A stretch of 41,130 nt of DNA from an uncultured Pelagibacteraceae bacterium. Its GTDB lineage: Bacteria; Pseudomonadota; Alphaproteobacteria; Pelagibacterales; Pelagibacteraceae. The stretch covers positions 1 to 41,130 of the forward strand of contig CACLZL010000010.1 of assembly GCA_902611405.1 (NCBI GenBank), in the 5' to 3' direction. Shown here piece by piece: positions 14,500 through 22,995 of the stretch. A program made the translations under genes and the position numbers. Within the stretch, counting starts at the first letter, position 1. The number at the start of each line of letters is the position of its first letter. Under the pieces are notes generated by a model. It was given only the letters and a program-made list of their open reading frames with translations, was not told the origin of the DNA and did not search any database.

Positions 14500-15534
14500 T
14501 TATAATCGATTTAATAGTTTAGCAAATCTATTTTTTTCATTAAACGTATGTCTACTTTTTAGACAATTTACTTTATACTTAGATAAATTTTTTTTTATTT
14601 TAATCATAGAATTTTTTATTTTAATTAAGTTTAATCTTTCATTTAATGTAATTCCATCGTATCCGTTTTTTATAATTTCGCTTACACCTCCATTAGAAAT
14701 TGATAATGTAGGAACGCCATAATTTTTAGCTTCTAATACTGTAAATGGGCAATTTTCTATAGGACTGGTTAATAACAGTATATCTATGTTTTTATATATG
14801 TTATTTTGTGTTTCCCAGCCATATTGCTTTACATTATTAAATTCTAAAATTTTTTTTTCATAAGATCCTTTTCCAAAAACTTTAAAACTAAATTCAGACT
14901 CCTCCATAAATTTTGAAATTTCGAGAAATTTATTAATTCCTTTTTCATTTTCTAATCTTCCAACAAATCCAACTCTACATTTTTTTTTCTTTGATGGTTT
15001 TTTATTTTGAATTTTTACTGAATTATAATGGATTGAAGATTTAGAGAAATTGTAAAATTTAAAATATTTTAACCACCACATTTTTGTGAATTTTGATACA
15101 AAATAAACTTTATCTATAAATGGAGAGATTAATGAGGATAAGAATCCAAGAAGTATATATAAACTATTTAAGTTAAGAATATGACTGTGAAGAAATAGAT
15201 ATATATTTTTAGATTTAAATTTAAATTTTATTATTAAAAAATAAATTACTATCAACATTGGATTATTAAATATAAAAATAAGTTTATTTTTTTCTGAGTT
15301 TTTTATTAGCGATAAAAAATTTATAACCTTTAATGGTTCGTGCAAAGTATCACATTCTAGTAAGGTTATTTTTTTTTTAATATCTTTATTAAAGTATTTT
15401 AATGTATGATTATTTTTTTTATCAATTAAAAATATTTTGTATTTTTTTTTAATTATATGTTCAATTAAATATTTCTGGAAGGTTGCAATACCCCCACCTC
15501 CATTTGAAATTAATATGAATGTTTTCTTTATCAT
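14500..15534 (-). CDS. Family 4 glycosyltransferase (GT-B fold)
   Basis: A 344-residue retaining glycosyltransferase. The N-terminal domain opens with FILISNGGGGIATFQKYL, a glycine-rich acceptor-side loop. The C-terminal domain begins at VGFVGRLENEKGINKFLEI and carries FGKGSYEKKI, YGWETQNNIYKNIDILLLTS and the sugar-nucleotide signature SPIENCPFTVLEAKNYGVP with its E-x7-E, followed by NGGVSEII. This is a clear group 1 (GT4) transferase, probably using a nucleotide sugar to extend a surface polysaccharide. Its start overlaps the methyltransferase stop by one base (TAATG), so the two are translationally linked, and it converges on the GT2/radical SAM gene with 8 bases between stops. Confidence 0.9.
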   Translation of the reverse strand: MIKKTFILISNGGGGIATFQKYLIEHIIKKKYKIFLIDKKNNHTLKYFNKDIKKKITLLECDTLHEPLKVINFLSLIKNSEKNKLIFIFNNPMLIVIYFLIIKFKFKSKNIYLFLHSHILNLNSLYILLGFLSSLISPFIDKVYFVSKFTKMWWLKYFKFYNFSKSSIHYNSVKIQNKKPSKKKKCRVGFVGRLENEKGINKFLEISKFMEESEFSFKVFGKGSYEKKILEFNNVKQYGWETQNNIYKNIDILLLTSPIENCPFTVLEAKNYGVPTLSISNGGVSEIIKNGYDGITLNERLNLIKIKNSMIKIKKNLSKYKVNCLKSRHTFNEKNRFAKLLNRL

Positions 15535-16316
15535 TAATTAAAATATTGTCTTAAATCTTTTGTTTTCCAAACTCCAACAAATCTAGGGAAAAGTGTTATA
15601 TTAAATTTATATTCATAAATTTTGTAAATTGGTTTTGGAAAATTAAATGGTTTTTTTTCTAGATCTAAATATCTAAACTCACCACTTTCAATATCTAAGT
15701 TTTTCATTATTAAACTTTTATGTGATGTTATTAAAGTATACTTAGTTTCAAATGATGAAATATTTTCGATTACTTTCCATATATCGTTAAATGAAAAATG
15801 AAACAAACAATCTTTTACGTGAAGAACATCAAACTTTTCATTTTTATGATTATTTATAATATCAAATACCTCAAATTTATAATTTTTGTATTTTTTTTTA
15901 TTATTTTGAATTAATTCCTCAACAATATCTCCCCCGGTATATTTTATATTTTTATTTTTCAAAAATTTTTCCATAAACAAAAAGTCACCACAAGGTATAT
16001 CCAACATTGATTTAATTTGATATTTTTCAAAAAAATTATCTAAATTGATATTATAATTTTTTAAATTATCCAGGTCTGAGCCTGAACCACTTTTACTTTC
16101 TCCAGATTGCCAATAAGCATTTTTATAAATTTTTGAAAAAATTTGTTTATTATTAAATTTTTTTTTGACAAAAGGATTCGTCTCAATACTGCTATCTTTG
16201 AGTTTAAGATAGGTTAAAAAGGAGATACCAAAAGGGATAAAAAATCTGTCTAGAACTTTAACAAATAATGGAAAAGTTCCTTCTCTTTTTATGAATGTTA
16301 AAACTTTTTTTATCAA
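15534..16316 (-). CDS. SAM-dependent methyltransferase (class I)
   Basis: A 260-residue Rossmann-fold methyltransferase. Motif I is MLDIPCGDFLFMEKFL near residues 101-116, followed by the acidic YTGGDIVEEL loop that would bind the SAM ribose, then FEVFDII and FDVLHVKDCLFHFS as motif IV. The sequence before the domain, with AYWQSGESKSGSGSDLDNL, resembles methyltransferases of sugar and glycan clusters. It lies between a multi-pass membrane protein and a GT4 gene, so a methylated sugar on a surface glycan is the likely product; the exact position is not predictable. The context and one-base overlap with the GT4 gene suggest joint expression. Confidence 0.85.
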   Translation of the reverse strand: MIKKVLTFIKREGTFPLFVKVLDRFFIPFGISFLTYLKLKDSSIETNPFVKKKFNNKQIFSKIYKNAYWQSGESKSGSGSDLDNLKNYNINLDNFFEKYQIKSMLDIPCGDFLFMEKFLKNKNIKYTGGDIVEELIQNNKKKYKNYKFEVFDIINNHKNEKFDVLHVKDCLFHFSFNDIWKVIENISSFETKYTLITSHKSLIMKNLDIESGEFRYLDLEKKPFNFPKPIYKIYEYKFNITLFPRFVGVWKTKDLRQYFN

Positions 16317-16345
16317 TGTAATATAAATATTTAATATTTTAAAAT

Positions 16346-17917
16346 TTATTTAAAAATAAATTTTTTATTTTTACAAATTTTTTTAAAAAAATCTTCATCG
16401 AAATTTCTTGCCCAATTGTAGTAAAAATCTCTAATTGACTTGGTAGAACATACTTGTTCAAAATTTGAAGGCTTAAAGACGTATGATTTACTTTTATCAA
16501 TATTTATCCAGAAATTTAAAATTAAAAATAATAATATTATAGATGAATAAGTAATTTCATAATTTTTTTTTAAAGTATTTAAAAAAATTACTGAAGATAT
16601 AAATAAAAATGGAATTATATATAGATTATATACCACCAGGTATCTAAAATTATTTAGTGCAATTAAAAAGGTTGCAATAAAGCAAAATAAAATAACATAG
16701 ATAATTTTATTATCTATTTTATCTTTACATGAGTATAATTTATAAAAACTACCAGATAAAACTATTAATAATAAAAATATATAAATTAGATCAAATTTTG
16801 GAGTTTGAAATAATAAACTCAACATTCCAAAAATCATTGATATTGAAAAATCATTTTCTATAAAAGTTGAATATGCTTTAAGAAAATAAAAAGGATTTGT
16901 AAGACTAAATATAATATTAAAATCTATTTTTATTAAATTAATTATATTTAAAAATTTTAGAATTGTTACATTAAAAATTGAAAATAAAATTACAGTAGTA
17001 AAAATTCCATAAAGATAATTTTCTTTATCAAAAATCCTAGTTTTTACAAAATTCATGGTGATATAAATTATTGAAAAATAAATTATAAATAAAAATGTAT
17101 CAAAATAACCTACTCCAGATGATGAACTTACAAAATTATTTAAAAATAATTGAAAAAGAAAATAAAGTAAAACAATAAGAAATAATATATATTTAAATTT
17201 AAAATTAATTTCCTTAAAAAAAATATTTTCCTTACGTAAAATATTTATATTTTTTTTTTCGAGTGTAAAATAAAATATGAAAAAAAAATACATAAACATA
17301 AATAAAAAAATAATTTGAACTTTTGCTAATAAAGATAGAATCATAAAAAAACTAACATAAAAAAGATTTATTATTTTTTCTTTATTTAAAAAATCTATTA
17401 AAAAGTAAAAAGATATCCAAAAAAAACAAATTGATATTGTATCTGCACGCAGGATTGTAAAATTAGCCCAAAAAGTTTCTGATAAAATTATGAGTAAGAT
17501 TGCAAAATATTTTAGATAAGCTTTAACATTAAATTTTCCTAAAATTTTAAATATAAAAATTAATGATATTAAAAGTAGAGAAGAATTTAATACTCTAGAT
17601 ATTATATAAAGTTTTTGTAAAGTAAATTCTGGATTTTCTGATTCAGTTAGTGAATTAATATTTGTAATTAAACTTTGGTCAATAAAACCAACCATTTTGT
17701 AAACAATCCCATTTATTAAAAATTGTGAATATGCAGTGTGGTCTGTATAATCTGGATATTCATTAGATATTAATTGCAGAGAGTTGTGTATAACAGTTAA
17801 GTCAAAATCGATAATTGATGTGAAATCTTGTTTTAAACTTTGAAGAAAGGTTAAAGATAAAAATATTATGTATAATAAAAAAAAAAAGTTAAATGAAATA
17901 TTAAAATATTTTTTCAT
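16346..17917 (-). CDS. Multi-pass membrane protein, possible GT-C glycosyltransferase
   Basis: A 523-residue, extremely hydrophobic protein with roughly 11 to 13 membrane segments. The first segment (residues 8-26) is followed by a long loop with DFDLTVIHNSLQLISNEYPDYTDHTAYSQF, which could carry the acidic residues used by lipid-linked-sugar glycosyltransferases of the GT-C/ArnT-like group. The later loop FTILRADTISICFFW also fits that fold. I cannot assign it to a named family. The C-terminus is soluble and includes EQVCSTKSIRDFYYNWARNF. Codon use is extremely AT-biased (9 G or C in the 60 bases at 17221). It is the first gene of a minus-strand run with the methyltransferase and GT4. Confidence 0.8.
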   Translation of the reverse strand: MKKYFNISFNFFFLLYIIFLSLTFLQSLKQDFTSIIDFDLTVIHNSLQLISNEYPDYTDHTAYSQFLINGIVYKMVGFIDQSLITNINSLTESENPEFTLQKLYIISRVLNSSLLLISLIFIFKILGKFNVKAYLKYFAILLIILSETFWANFTILRADTISICFFWISFYFLIDFLNKEKIINLFYVSFFMILSLLAKVQIIFLFMFMYFFFIFYFTLEKKNINILRKENIFFKEINFKFKYILFLIVLLYFLFQLFLNNFVSSSSGVGYFDTFLFIIYFSIIYITMNFVKTRIFDKENYLYGIFTTVILFSIFNVTILKFLNIINLIKIDFNIIFSLTNPFYFLKAYSTFIENDFSISMIFGMLSLLFQTPKFDLIYIFLLLIVLSGSFYKLYSCKDKIDNKIIYVILFCFIATFLIALNNFRYLVVYNLYIIPFLFISSVIFLNTLKKNYEITYSSIILLFLILNFWINIDKSKSYVFKPSNFEQVCSTKSIRDFYYNWARNFDEDFFKKICKNKKFIFK

Positions 17918-18018
17918 ACAGTTAAGAAGGTTATCATAAATTAAAATCTTTCTTTGATCAAATAATCTATAATTAACTTAACTAAGTTAAAAAAGTATGA
18001 AATAAATTATCAAACTAT

Positions 18019-18711
18019 ATGAAATATTCTTTATCTATAATACTTCCATTTTTGAATGAAATAAATTCTTTAAAAAAGACTCTTTCAATTTTAAATAAAA
18101 TTAAATTTGAAAAAGAATTTTTAATAATTTACTCAGCAAAATTGACAAAAAAAAAAATAAAGAAAGAAATTTTTTTATTAAAGAAAAAATATAAAAATTT
18201 TAAATATTATAAACAAAACCAACCATTTGTTGGTGGAGCTATTGATTTAGGTCTTTTGAAAGCAAAAAAAAATTATATAGCCATTATGGCTTCAGATTTA
18301 GAGACGAATCCATATGAACTTATTAAAATGATTAGAATAAGTTTAAAAAATAAAGAATCAATAATATCAGCAGATAGATGGATAAAAAACAAAGGTCTAA
18401 GTGTAACGGATTATGGTCTGGTAAAATATTTAGCTAATTTTATTTTTCAAAAATTACTTAAGTTATTTTTTAATTATAAAATTTTGGATTTTACTTTTGC
18501 CTACAGAATTTATCCAAAAAAAGCATTAAAAAATTATAGAATCAAAGAACTTAGGCATGGATTTGCATTGGAAATGCTATTAGTTCCAATGAAGAAAGGA
18601 TTTAATGTAATTACCATTCCCTCAAAATGGAAAAAAAGAGTTGAGGGTCATTCATCAATTAATTTGAAAAGTTATTTCTCTTATTTAAAAGTACTTTGGA
18701 AAAGTTTATAA
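18019..18711 (+). CDS. Family 2 glycosyltransferase (dolichol-phosphate mannosyltransferase-like)
   Basis: A 230-residue GT-A enzyme. YSLSIILPFLNEINSLKKTL is the nucleotide-sugar-binding first strand, VGGAIDLGLLKAKKNYIAIMASDLETNP gives the helix and the acidic metal site (D-x-E), and FTFAYRIYPKKALKN with ELRHGFALEMLL matches the region after the catalytic site in polyprenyl-phosphate sugar synthases. The last part, KWKKRVEGHSSINLKSYFSYL, is also typical of that group, where R/K-x-x-GxS precedes the C-terminal helix. No membrane segment follows. It probably loads a sugar onto a lipid carrier. It begins a plus-strand run with the STELLO-like gene and the epimerase. Confidence 0.85.
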   Translation: MKYSLSIILPFLNEINSLKKTLSILNKIKFEKEFLIIYSAKLTKKKIKKEIFLLKKKYKNFKYYKQNQPFVGGAIDLGLLKAKKNYIAIMASDLETNPYELIKMIRISLKNKESIISADRWIKNKGLSVTDYGLVKYLANFIFQKLLKLFFNYKILDFTFAYRIYPKKALKNYRIKELRHGFALEMLLVPMKKGFNVITIPSKWKKRVEGHSSINLKSYFSYLKVLWKSL

Positions 18712-18734
18712 TTTAAATATTATTATTTATAAAA

Positions 18735-19649
18735 ATGAAAAAATATATTGTTTGTACATCAATTAATAAACCAACATTAGCAATTAAAAAATTTGATTTA
18801 ATGAAGGATTGGAAGTTAGTTGTAGTAGGAGATAAAAAAACTCCAAAAAATTATAGATTAAAAAATGGAATTTATCTATCGCCCGCCAAACAAGAGAAAA
18901 TAGATAAAAAGCTATCTGATCTTATTGGATGGAACTGTATTCAAAGAAGAAATTTTGGTTTAATTTATGCATGGAAACAAGGGGCCGAAGTTGTTGCTGT
19001 AGTTGATGACGATAATATTCCTTATAAGAATTGGGGAAAAAAATTATTTATAAATAGCAAAATTAAAACCAATTACTATATTACTAATCAAGAAGCTTTT
19101 GACCCAATTTCGGTAACAAATCATAATAATTTATGGCATAGAGGATTTCCATTACAACTTTTAGATAAAAGAAAAATTTATAAAAAATTAAAAAAAATTA
19201 TTAAACCAGATATCCAGGCCGATTTTTGGAATGGTGATCCAGATATAGATGCTGTTTGTAGAATGGAACATCGTCCAAATTGTAAATTTAGAAATAAATT
19301 TTTTCCATTTGCTTCGAATAAAGTTTCACCTTTTAATTCTCAAAATACATTTATTTCAAAAAATGTATTACAATTTTATTTTTTGTTTCCTCATATCGGA
19401 AGAATGGATGATATATGGGCTTCATATTACGTTTTATCAATGGGTTTCAAAGTCATTTACGGTAAAGCTTCTGTATTTCAAAAAAGGAACAAGCATGATT
19501 TAACAAAAGATATGTTAAAAGAATTTATTGGATATGAGAACAACTTGAATTTAATTAAAGATCTAAAAAAAAATATTAATAACATAAATTCTTATATTCC
19601 AAAAAAATCTAGATTAGCTTTTCTAAGATATCAAACACATTTTAAATAA
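18735..19649 (+). CDS. STELLO/DUF288-like glycosyltransferase
   Basis: A 304-residue protein that resembles the DUF288 (STELLO-type) glycosyltransferases. It starts with YIVCTSINKPTLAIKKF, then WKLVVVGDKKTPKNY, YLSPAKQEKI, RRNFGLIYAWKQGAE and the acidic metal site DDDN at residues 91-94. Further on come FWNGDPDIDAVCRME and FNSQNTFISKNVL, ending with FPHIGRMDDIWASYYV. This order matches what I remember of the family in eukaryotes and in scattered bacterial glycan clusters. The donor and acceptor are unknown. The start ATG is 23 bases after the stop of the GT2 gene, and the epimerase follows 4 bases after its own stop, so the three likely share one mRNA. Confidence 0.75.
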   Translation: MKKYIVCTSINKPTLAIKKFDLMKDWKLVVVGDKKTPKNYRLKNGIYLSPAKQEKIDKKLSDLIGWNCIQRRNFGLIYAWKQGAEVVAVVDDDNIPYKNWGKKLFINSKIKTNYYITNQEAFDPISVTNHNNLWHRGFPLQLLDKRKIYKKLKKIIKPDIQADFWNGDPDIDAVCRMEHRPNCKFRNKFFPFASNKVSPFNSQNTFISKNVLQFYFLFPHIGRMDDIWASYYVLSMGFKVIYGKASVFQKRNKHDLTKDMLKEFIGYENNLNLIKDLKKNINNINSYIPKKSRLAFLRYQTHFK

Positions 19650-19653
19650 TATA

Positions 19654-20640
19654 ATGAGTAAAAAAATATTAATTACTGGTGCCGCAGGTTTTGTTGGTAG
19701 AAGATTAGTTAAAGTTATGCTTGATAAGGGTTATGATGTAGTTTGTGTAGATAATATTGCACCATTAACTGGTGCAATTGATCCAGATCAAGGTTGGCCA
19801 CTATATAATCCTAAAGATTATAAAAATTTTAATTTTTATAATCTTGATTGTAGAGATTGGTTCGAAAAAAATTTAAATAATAAATTTGACTATGTATTTC
19901 ATTTAGCGGCTATGGTTGGGGGAAGAGAAGTTATTGAAAATAATCCGCTTACAGTAGCTGAGGATTTGTCTATAGATAGTCATTTTTGGAAATGGTGCAC
20001 TCAATCTAATCCAGAAAAAGTGATAAGCTTCAGCTCTTCTGCTTGTTATCCTGTTGAATTACAGGGTTATAAAAAAAATAGATTATTAAAAGAGGAGGAT
20101 ATTTCATTTAATAAAAATATTGGAATGCCCGATATGACCTATGGATGGGCAAAACTTACATGTGAGTATTTAGGTAAAATTGCATTTGAGAAATATGGAA
20201 TTAAATCAGTATGTTATCGTCCATTTTCTGGTTATGGAGAAGATCAAGACTTAAATTATCCCTTTCCAAGCATTTGCAAAAGAATTTTAAGTAATGTGAA
20301 CAACAAATTAATACATGTTTGGGGTAGTGGTCATCAATCGAGGGATTTTATTTATATTGATGACTGTATAGATGGTGTTATTAAAACTATGGATAAAATT
20401 GATGATGGTTCAGCATTAAACTTATCTACAGGCAAATTAACTAGTTTTTTCGAATTTGCTAAGATAACAGCAAATATTTTAGGCTTTGATCCAAAAATTG
20501 AAGGAACTTCAAACAAACCCGAAGGTGTTTTTGCTAGAGGTGGAGATACAACAAAACAAAACAAATTAGGATTTCAGTACTCTCTAAAATTTGAAGATGG
20601 AATTAAAAAAGGACTAAAATTTTTTGAGAATAATTTGTAA
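19654..20640 (+). CDS. NAD-dependent sugar-nucleotide epimerase/dehydratase (extended SDR)
   Basis: A 328-residue extended short-chain dehydrogenase. The NAD loop is ITGAAGFVGRRLV at residues 6-18, FHLAAMVGG follows, the catalytic triad includes the serine region SFSSSACYP and Y163-x3-K167 (YGWAKLTCEYL), and the C-terminal half has YRPFSGYGEDQD and GHQSRDFIYIDDCIDG. Several features, such as AAMVGG and SSACYP, recall GDP-mannose 3,5-epimerase, but NDP-glucose epimerases or dehydratases cannot be excluded. It is tightly linked with the STELLO-like and GT2 genes and probably supplies their nucleotide sugar. G+C is a little higher than in the surrounding glycosyltransferase genes. Confidence 0.88.
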   Translation: MSKKILITGAAGFVGRRLVKVMLDKGYDVVCVDNIAPLTGAIDPDQGWPLYNPKDYKNFNFYNLDCRDWFEKNLNNKFDYVFHLAAMVGGREVIENNPLTVAEDLSIDSHFWKWCTQSNPEKVISFSSSACYPVELQGYKKNRLLKEEDISFNKNIGMPDMTYGWAKLTCEYLGKIAFEKYGIKSVCYRPFSGYGEDQDLNYPFPSICKRILSNVNNKLIHVWGSGHQSRDFIYIDDCIDGVIKTMDKIDDGSALNLSTGKLTSFFEFAKITANILGFDPKIEGTSNKPEGVFARGGDTTKQNKLGFQYSLKFEDGIKKGLKFFENNL

Positions 20641-20644
20641 ATAT

Positions 20645-21862
20645 TCACAATAGTAAAATTGAACTATATTTTATTGAATAATTTATAAGTTGCATAATTA
20701 GTTTTACTAAAGCAAAGGGTTCTATATTTTCGTAGTATAATAATTTTGGACACCACAGACTTAAGTAACATAAAGTAAATAAAATTTTTACTCTATGATT
20801 AATATTTACAAGATGAATTAATTCATCAATCTTAAAAAAAATATTTTTTTCATTGTATAAACAATAAAAAGTAAAAATTAATGAAAAATTGTATAAAATA
20901 TAAACAAATCTTCCCCAATCCCATCCGATGATAAAAAGTACTATTGGACTAAAAAAAGTAATTAAAGTAAATACTGAGAAAAATTTACCTAATTTAAAAA
21001 AATTAAATTTAAAAAGAAAATATATAAAAATAAATACAAAATGTATTATTAAGATATGTTGAAAAATATCGAAAATATTTGCTGGATTAGTATCCCAAAA
21101 ACGTACGGCATCTTTTAAATTTTCTTGTAAAGACGAAATTGCCCCAGTAGATCTGCTTACATCGTAAAAATTATCACTTATAAAAACCACCATTTTTAAC
21201 ATTTTTTCGTCTGTAACAGGTAAGAAAGTTAAAACAATTAAAAGTACAAAAGTTACAAATGCAAAAAAGATTTCATTAAATTTAATAGGATATTCTTTTT
21301 TTTTTAAAAAAATTAAAAAACTAAAGTAATAAAAATAAATAAATACAAGAGATGACTCATGGATAAAATAAGACAAAAGTATAAATGTATTTGTTGACCA
21401 AAAAGCTAAATTTCTATTTTCAATTTTAACTAATATATAACAATTGATTAAAAAAAACGTTATGTAGAATATTTCTTTTCTAGCAAACGCTTCAAAAGTT
21501 GAAATAGGATATAAAAAAACTAAAGGAGAAAAGCATAGTATATAAAAAAAATAATTTCGTTTAAAGTTTGAAAAAAACTTATAAAACAAAAAGTGAAATA
21601 TAAGAAAAATAAATAAATGAATAATAAAAAAAATATACTTAATATTAAGATTTAAAATTTTAGATAAATTTACTGACAATTCTCCTAATAAACCACGTCT
21701 TATGTAACCCCCTTCATAATTAATTATCCAGTCTGTAAAAACATATCTCCAAGGAAAATCACCTAATAATTTTATTAACCATAAAAAATAAATAAAAAAG
21801 GATATAGTTAAGAAAATTAAAAAATAATTAGGAGTTTTTTTTAAAATTTTATTTGAAATCAT
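20645..21862 (-). CDS. Multi-pass membrane protein of glycan cluster, unknown function
   Basis: A 405-residue hydrophobic protein with about 9 to 11 membrane segments. I recognise no named family with certainty. The loop after the first membrane segment, VFTDWIINYEGGYIRRGLLGEL (residues about 41-62), contains GGYIRRGL, a pattern I recall in membrane proteins of O-antigen and exopolysaccharide loci that resemble polymerases or EpsG-like proteins. A large loop follows with SDNFYDVSRSTGAISSLQENL. It could be a Wzy-like polymerase, a flippase helper or a GT-C transferase. It converges on the epimerase gene with a 4-base gap, and starts 3 bases after the tsaD stop on the same strand, so it may be read through from tsaD. 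Confidence 0.75.
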   Translation of the reverse strand: MISNKILKKTPNYFLIFLTISFFIYFLWLIKLLGDFPWRYVFTDWIINYEGGYIRRGLLGELSVNLSKILNLNIKYIFFIIHLFIFLIFHFLFYKFFSNFKRNYFFYILCFSPLVFLYPISTFEAFARKEIFYITFFLINCYILVKIENRNLAFWSTNTFILLSYFIHESSLVFIYFYYFSFLIFLKKKEYPIKFNEIFFAFVTFVLLIVLTFLPVTDEKMLKMVVFISDNFYDVSRSTGAISSLQENLKDAVRFWDTNPANIFDIFQHILIIHFVFIFIYFLFKFNFFKLGKFFSVFTLITFFSPIVLFIIGWDWGRFVYILYNFSLIFTFYCLYNEKNIFFKIDELIHLVNINHRVKILFTLCYLSLWCPKLLYYENIEPFALVKLIMQLINYSIKYSSILLL

Positions 21863-21865
21863 TAA

Positions 21866-22939
21866 TTATAATTTAACTCCAGCACCTTTTAGGAAATTAG
21901 CGTTTTCATCTAGAGGCCATCTAGGTTTTGCAGGATGATCTAAATTACTAAATTGATTTAATTTAAATTTTTCTAAACCAACCATTGCAATCATTGCAGC
22001 ATTATCTCCACAAAGGCTTATTGGTGGAAAAATGCTCTCATAATTATTTTCTAAACATAAATTTATCAGCATATTTCTTATTTTTTTATTTGCTGCCACT
22101 CCACCTGCAACCACAAAAATTTTTCTTTTTGGTTTATTTATTTTTTCAAATTCTTTAAAAGCAATTTTAGTTTTTTTATATAAAATTTCTTCAATTGTTT
22201 TTTGAAATGAAGCTGCAAGATCATATTTTTCTTGATCCGATTTTATTGTTTTACTTATTTTTAATATAGCAGTTTTAAGACCTGCGAATGAAAGATTACA
22301 TCCTCCTTTATTAAAAATTGGTTTTGGTAAATCATATTTTTTAGGATTACCTTTTTCAGATAAAATTTCTATTTGAGATCCTCCTGGAAATTCAATTCCT
22401 AAAAGTTTTGCTGTTTTGTCAAAAGCTTCGCCTAAAGCGTCATCGATAGTTGTCCCTAATCTTTTATATTTACCAAGGTTCTGAACATTTAAATACTGTG
22501 AGTGCCCTCCAGAAATTAAAAGTAGTAAATATGGATAATCTAGATTTGTGTTTAGCTTTGGACTTAAAGCATGTCCCTCTAAATGATTAACAGCAATGAA
22601 AGGTTTATTCATCGCTAAAGCGAAAGCTTTCCCAAAACTCAAACCTACCGATAAACACACAATTAATCCAGGGCCAGCGGTGGAGGCAACTGCATCTATC
22701 TCCTCAATTTTTCTTCCACTTATATTAATAGCTTTTTTTACAATCCAATCTATTTTTTCAATATGTGAACGAGCTGCTAGTTCAGGAACTACACCACCAA
22801 ACTCCTTATGAACTTCCACTTGACTTGAGACAATGTTGGATAAAACTACTGGGAATCCTTCCTCGTTTTCAGTTATTAAAGAAGCTGCAGTTTCATCACA
22901 ACTAGTTTCAATTCCTAGAATTAAGGGTTTTTTGCTCAT
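21866..22939 (-). CDS. tsaD: tRNA N6-threonylcarbamoyladenosine transferase
   Basis: A 357-residue TsaD (Kae1/Gcp family) protein that transfers the threonylcarbamoyl group to A37 of ANN-reading tRNAs together with TsaB and TsaE, neither of which is in this window. LGIETSCDETAAS is at residues 8-20, the metal pair is H119-x3-H123 in NHLEGHALSP, followed by LLISGGHSQ, DDALGEAFDKTAKLLG, LSFAGLKTAI, VAGGVAANKKIR and CGDNAAMIA. All family blocks are intact and length is normal. It is divergent from hemC across 56 bases, an arrangement common in alphaproteobacteria, where tsaD and hemC are often back to back. Confidence 0.97.
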   Translation of the reverse strand: MSKKPLILGIETSCDETAASLITENEEGFPVVLSNIVSSQVEVHKEFGGVVPELAARSHIEKIDWIVKKAINISGRKIEEIDAVASTAGPGLIVCLSVGLSFGKAFALAMNKPFIAVNHLEGHALSPKLNTNLDYPYLLLLISGGHSQYLNVQNLGKYKRLGTTIDDALGEAFDKTAKLLGIEFPGGSQIEILSEKGNPKKYDLPKPIFNKGGCNLSFAGLKTAILKISKTIKSDQEKYDLAASFQKTIEEILYKKTKIAFKEFEKINKPKRKIFVVAGGVAANKKIRNMLINLCLENNYESIFPPISLCGDNAAMIAMVGLEKFKLNQFSNLDHPAKPRWPLDENANFLKGAGVKL

Positions 22940-22995
22940 TCAAATAGTTTTTAATAATTGTACAATCTTTATACAAGTATGAAATAAATTTTTTT

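Noticed and set aside
20637..20656. Near-palindrome TTGTAAATATTCACAA at convergent stops as terminator
   Set aside because: One mismatched pair, no GC stem and no clear T run; likely chance in AT-rich DNA.
22940..22995. Inverted repeat TTGTA...TACAA between tsaD and hemC as operator
   Set aside because: Only five bases per arm in AT-rich DNA; not distinguishable from chance.
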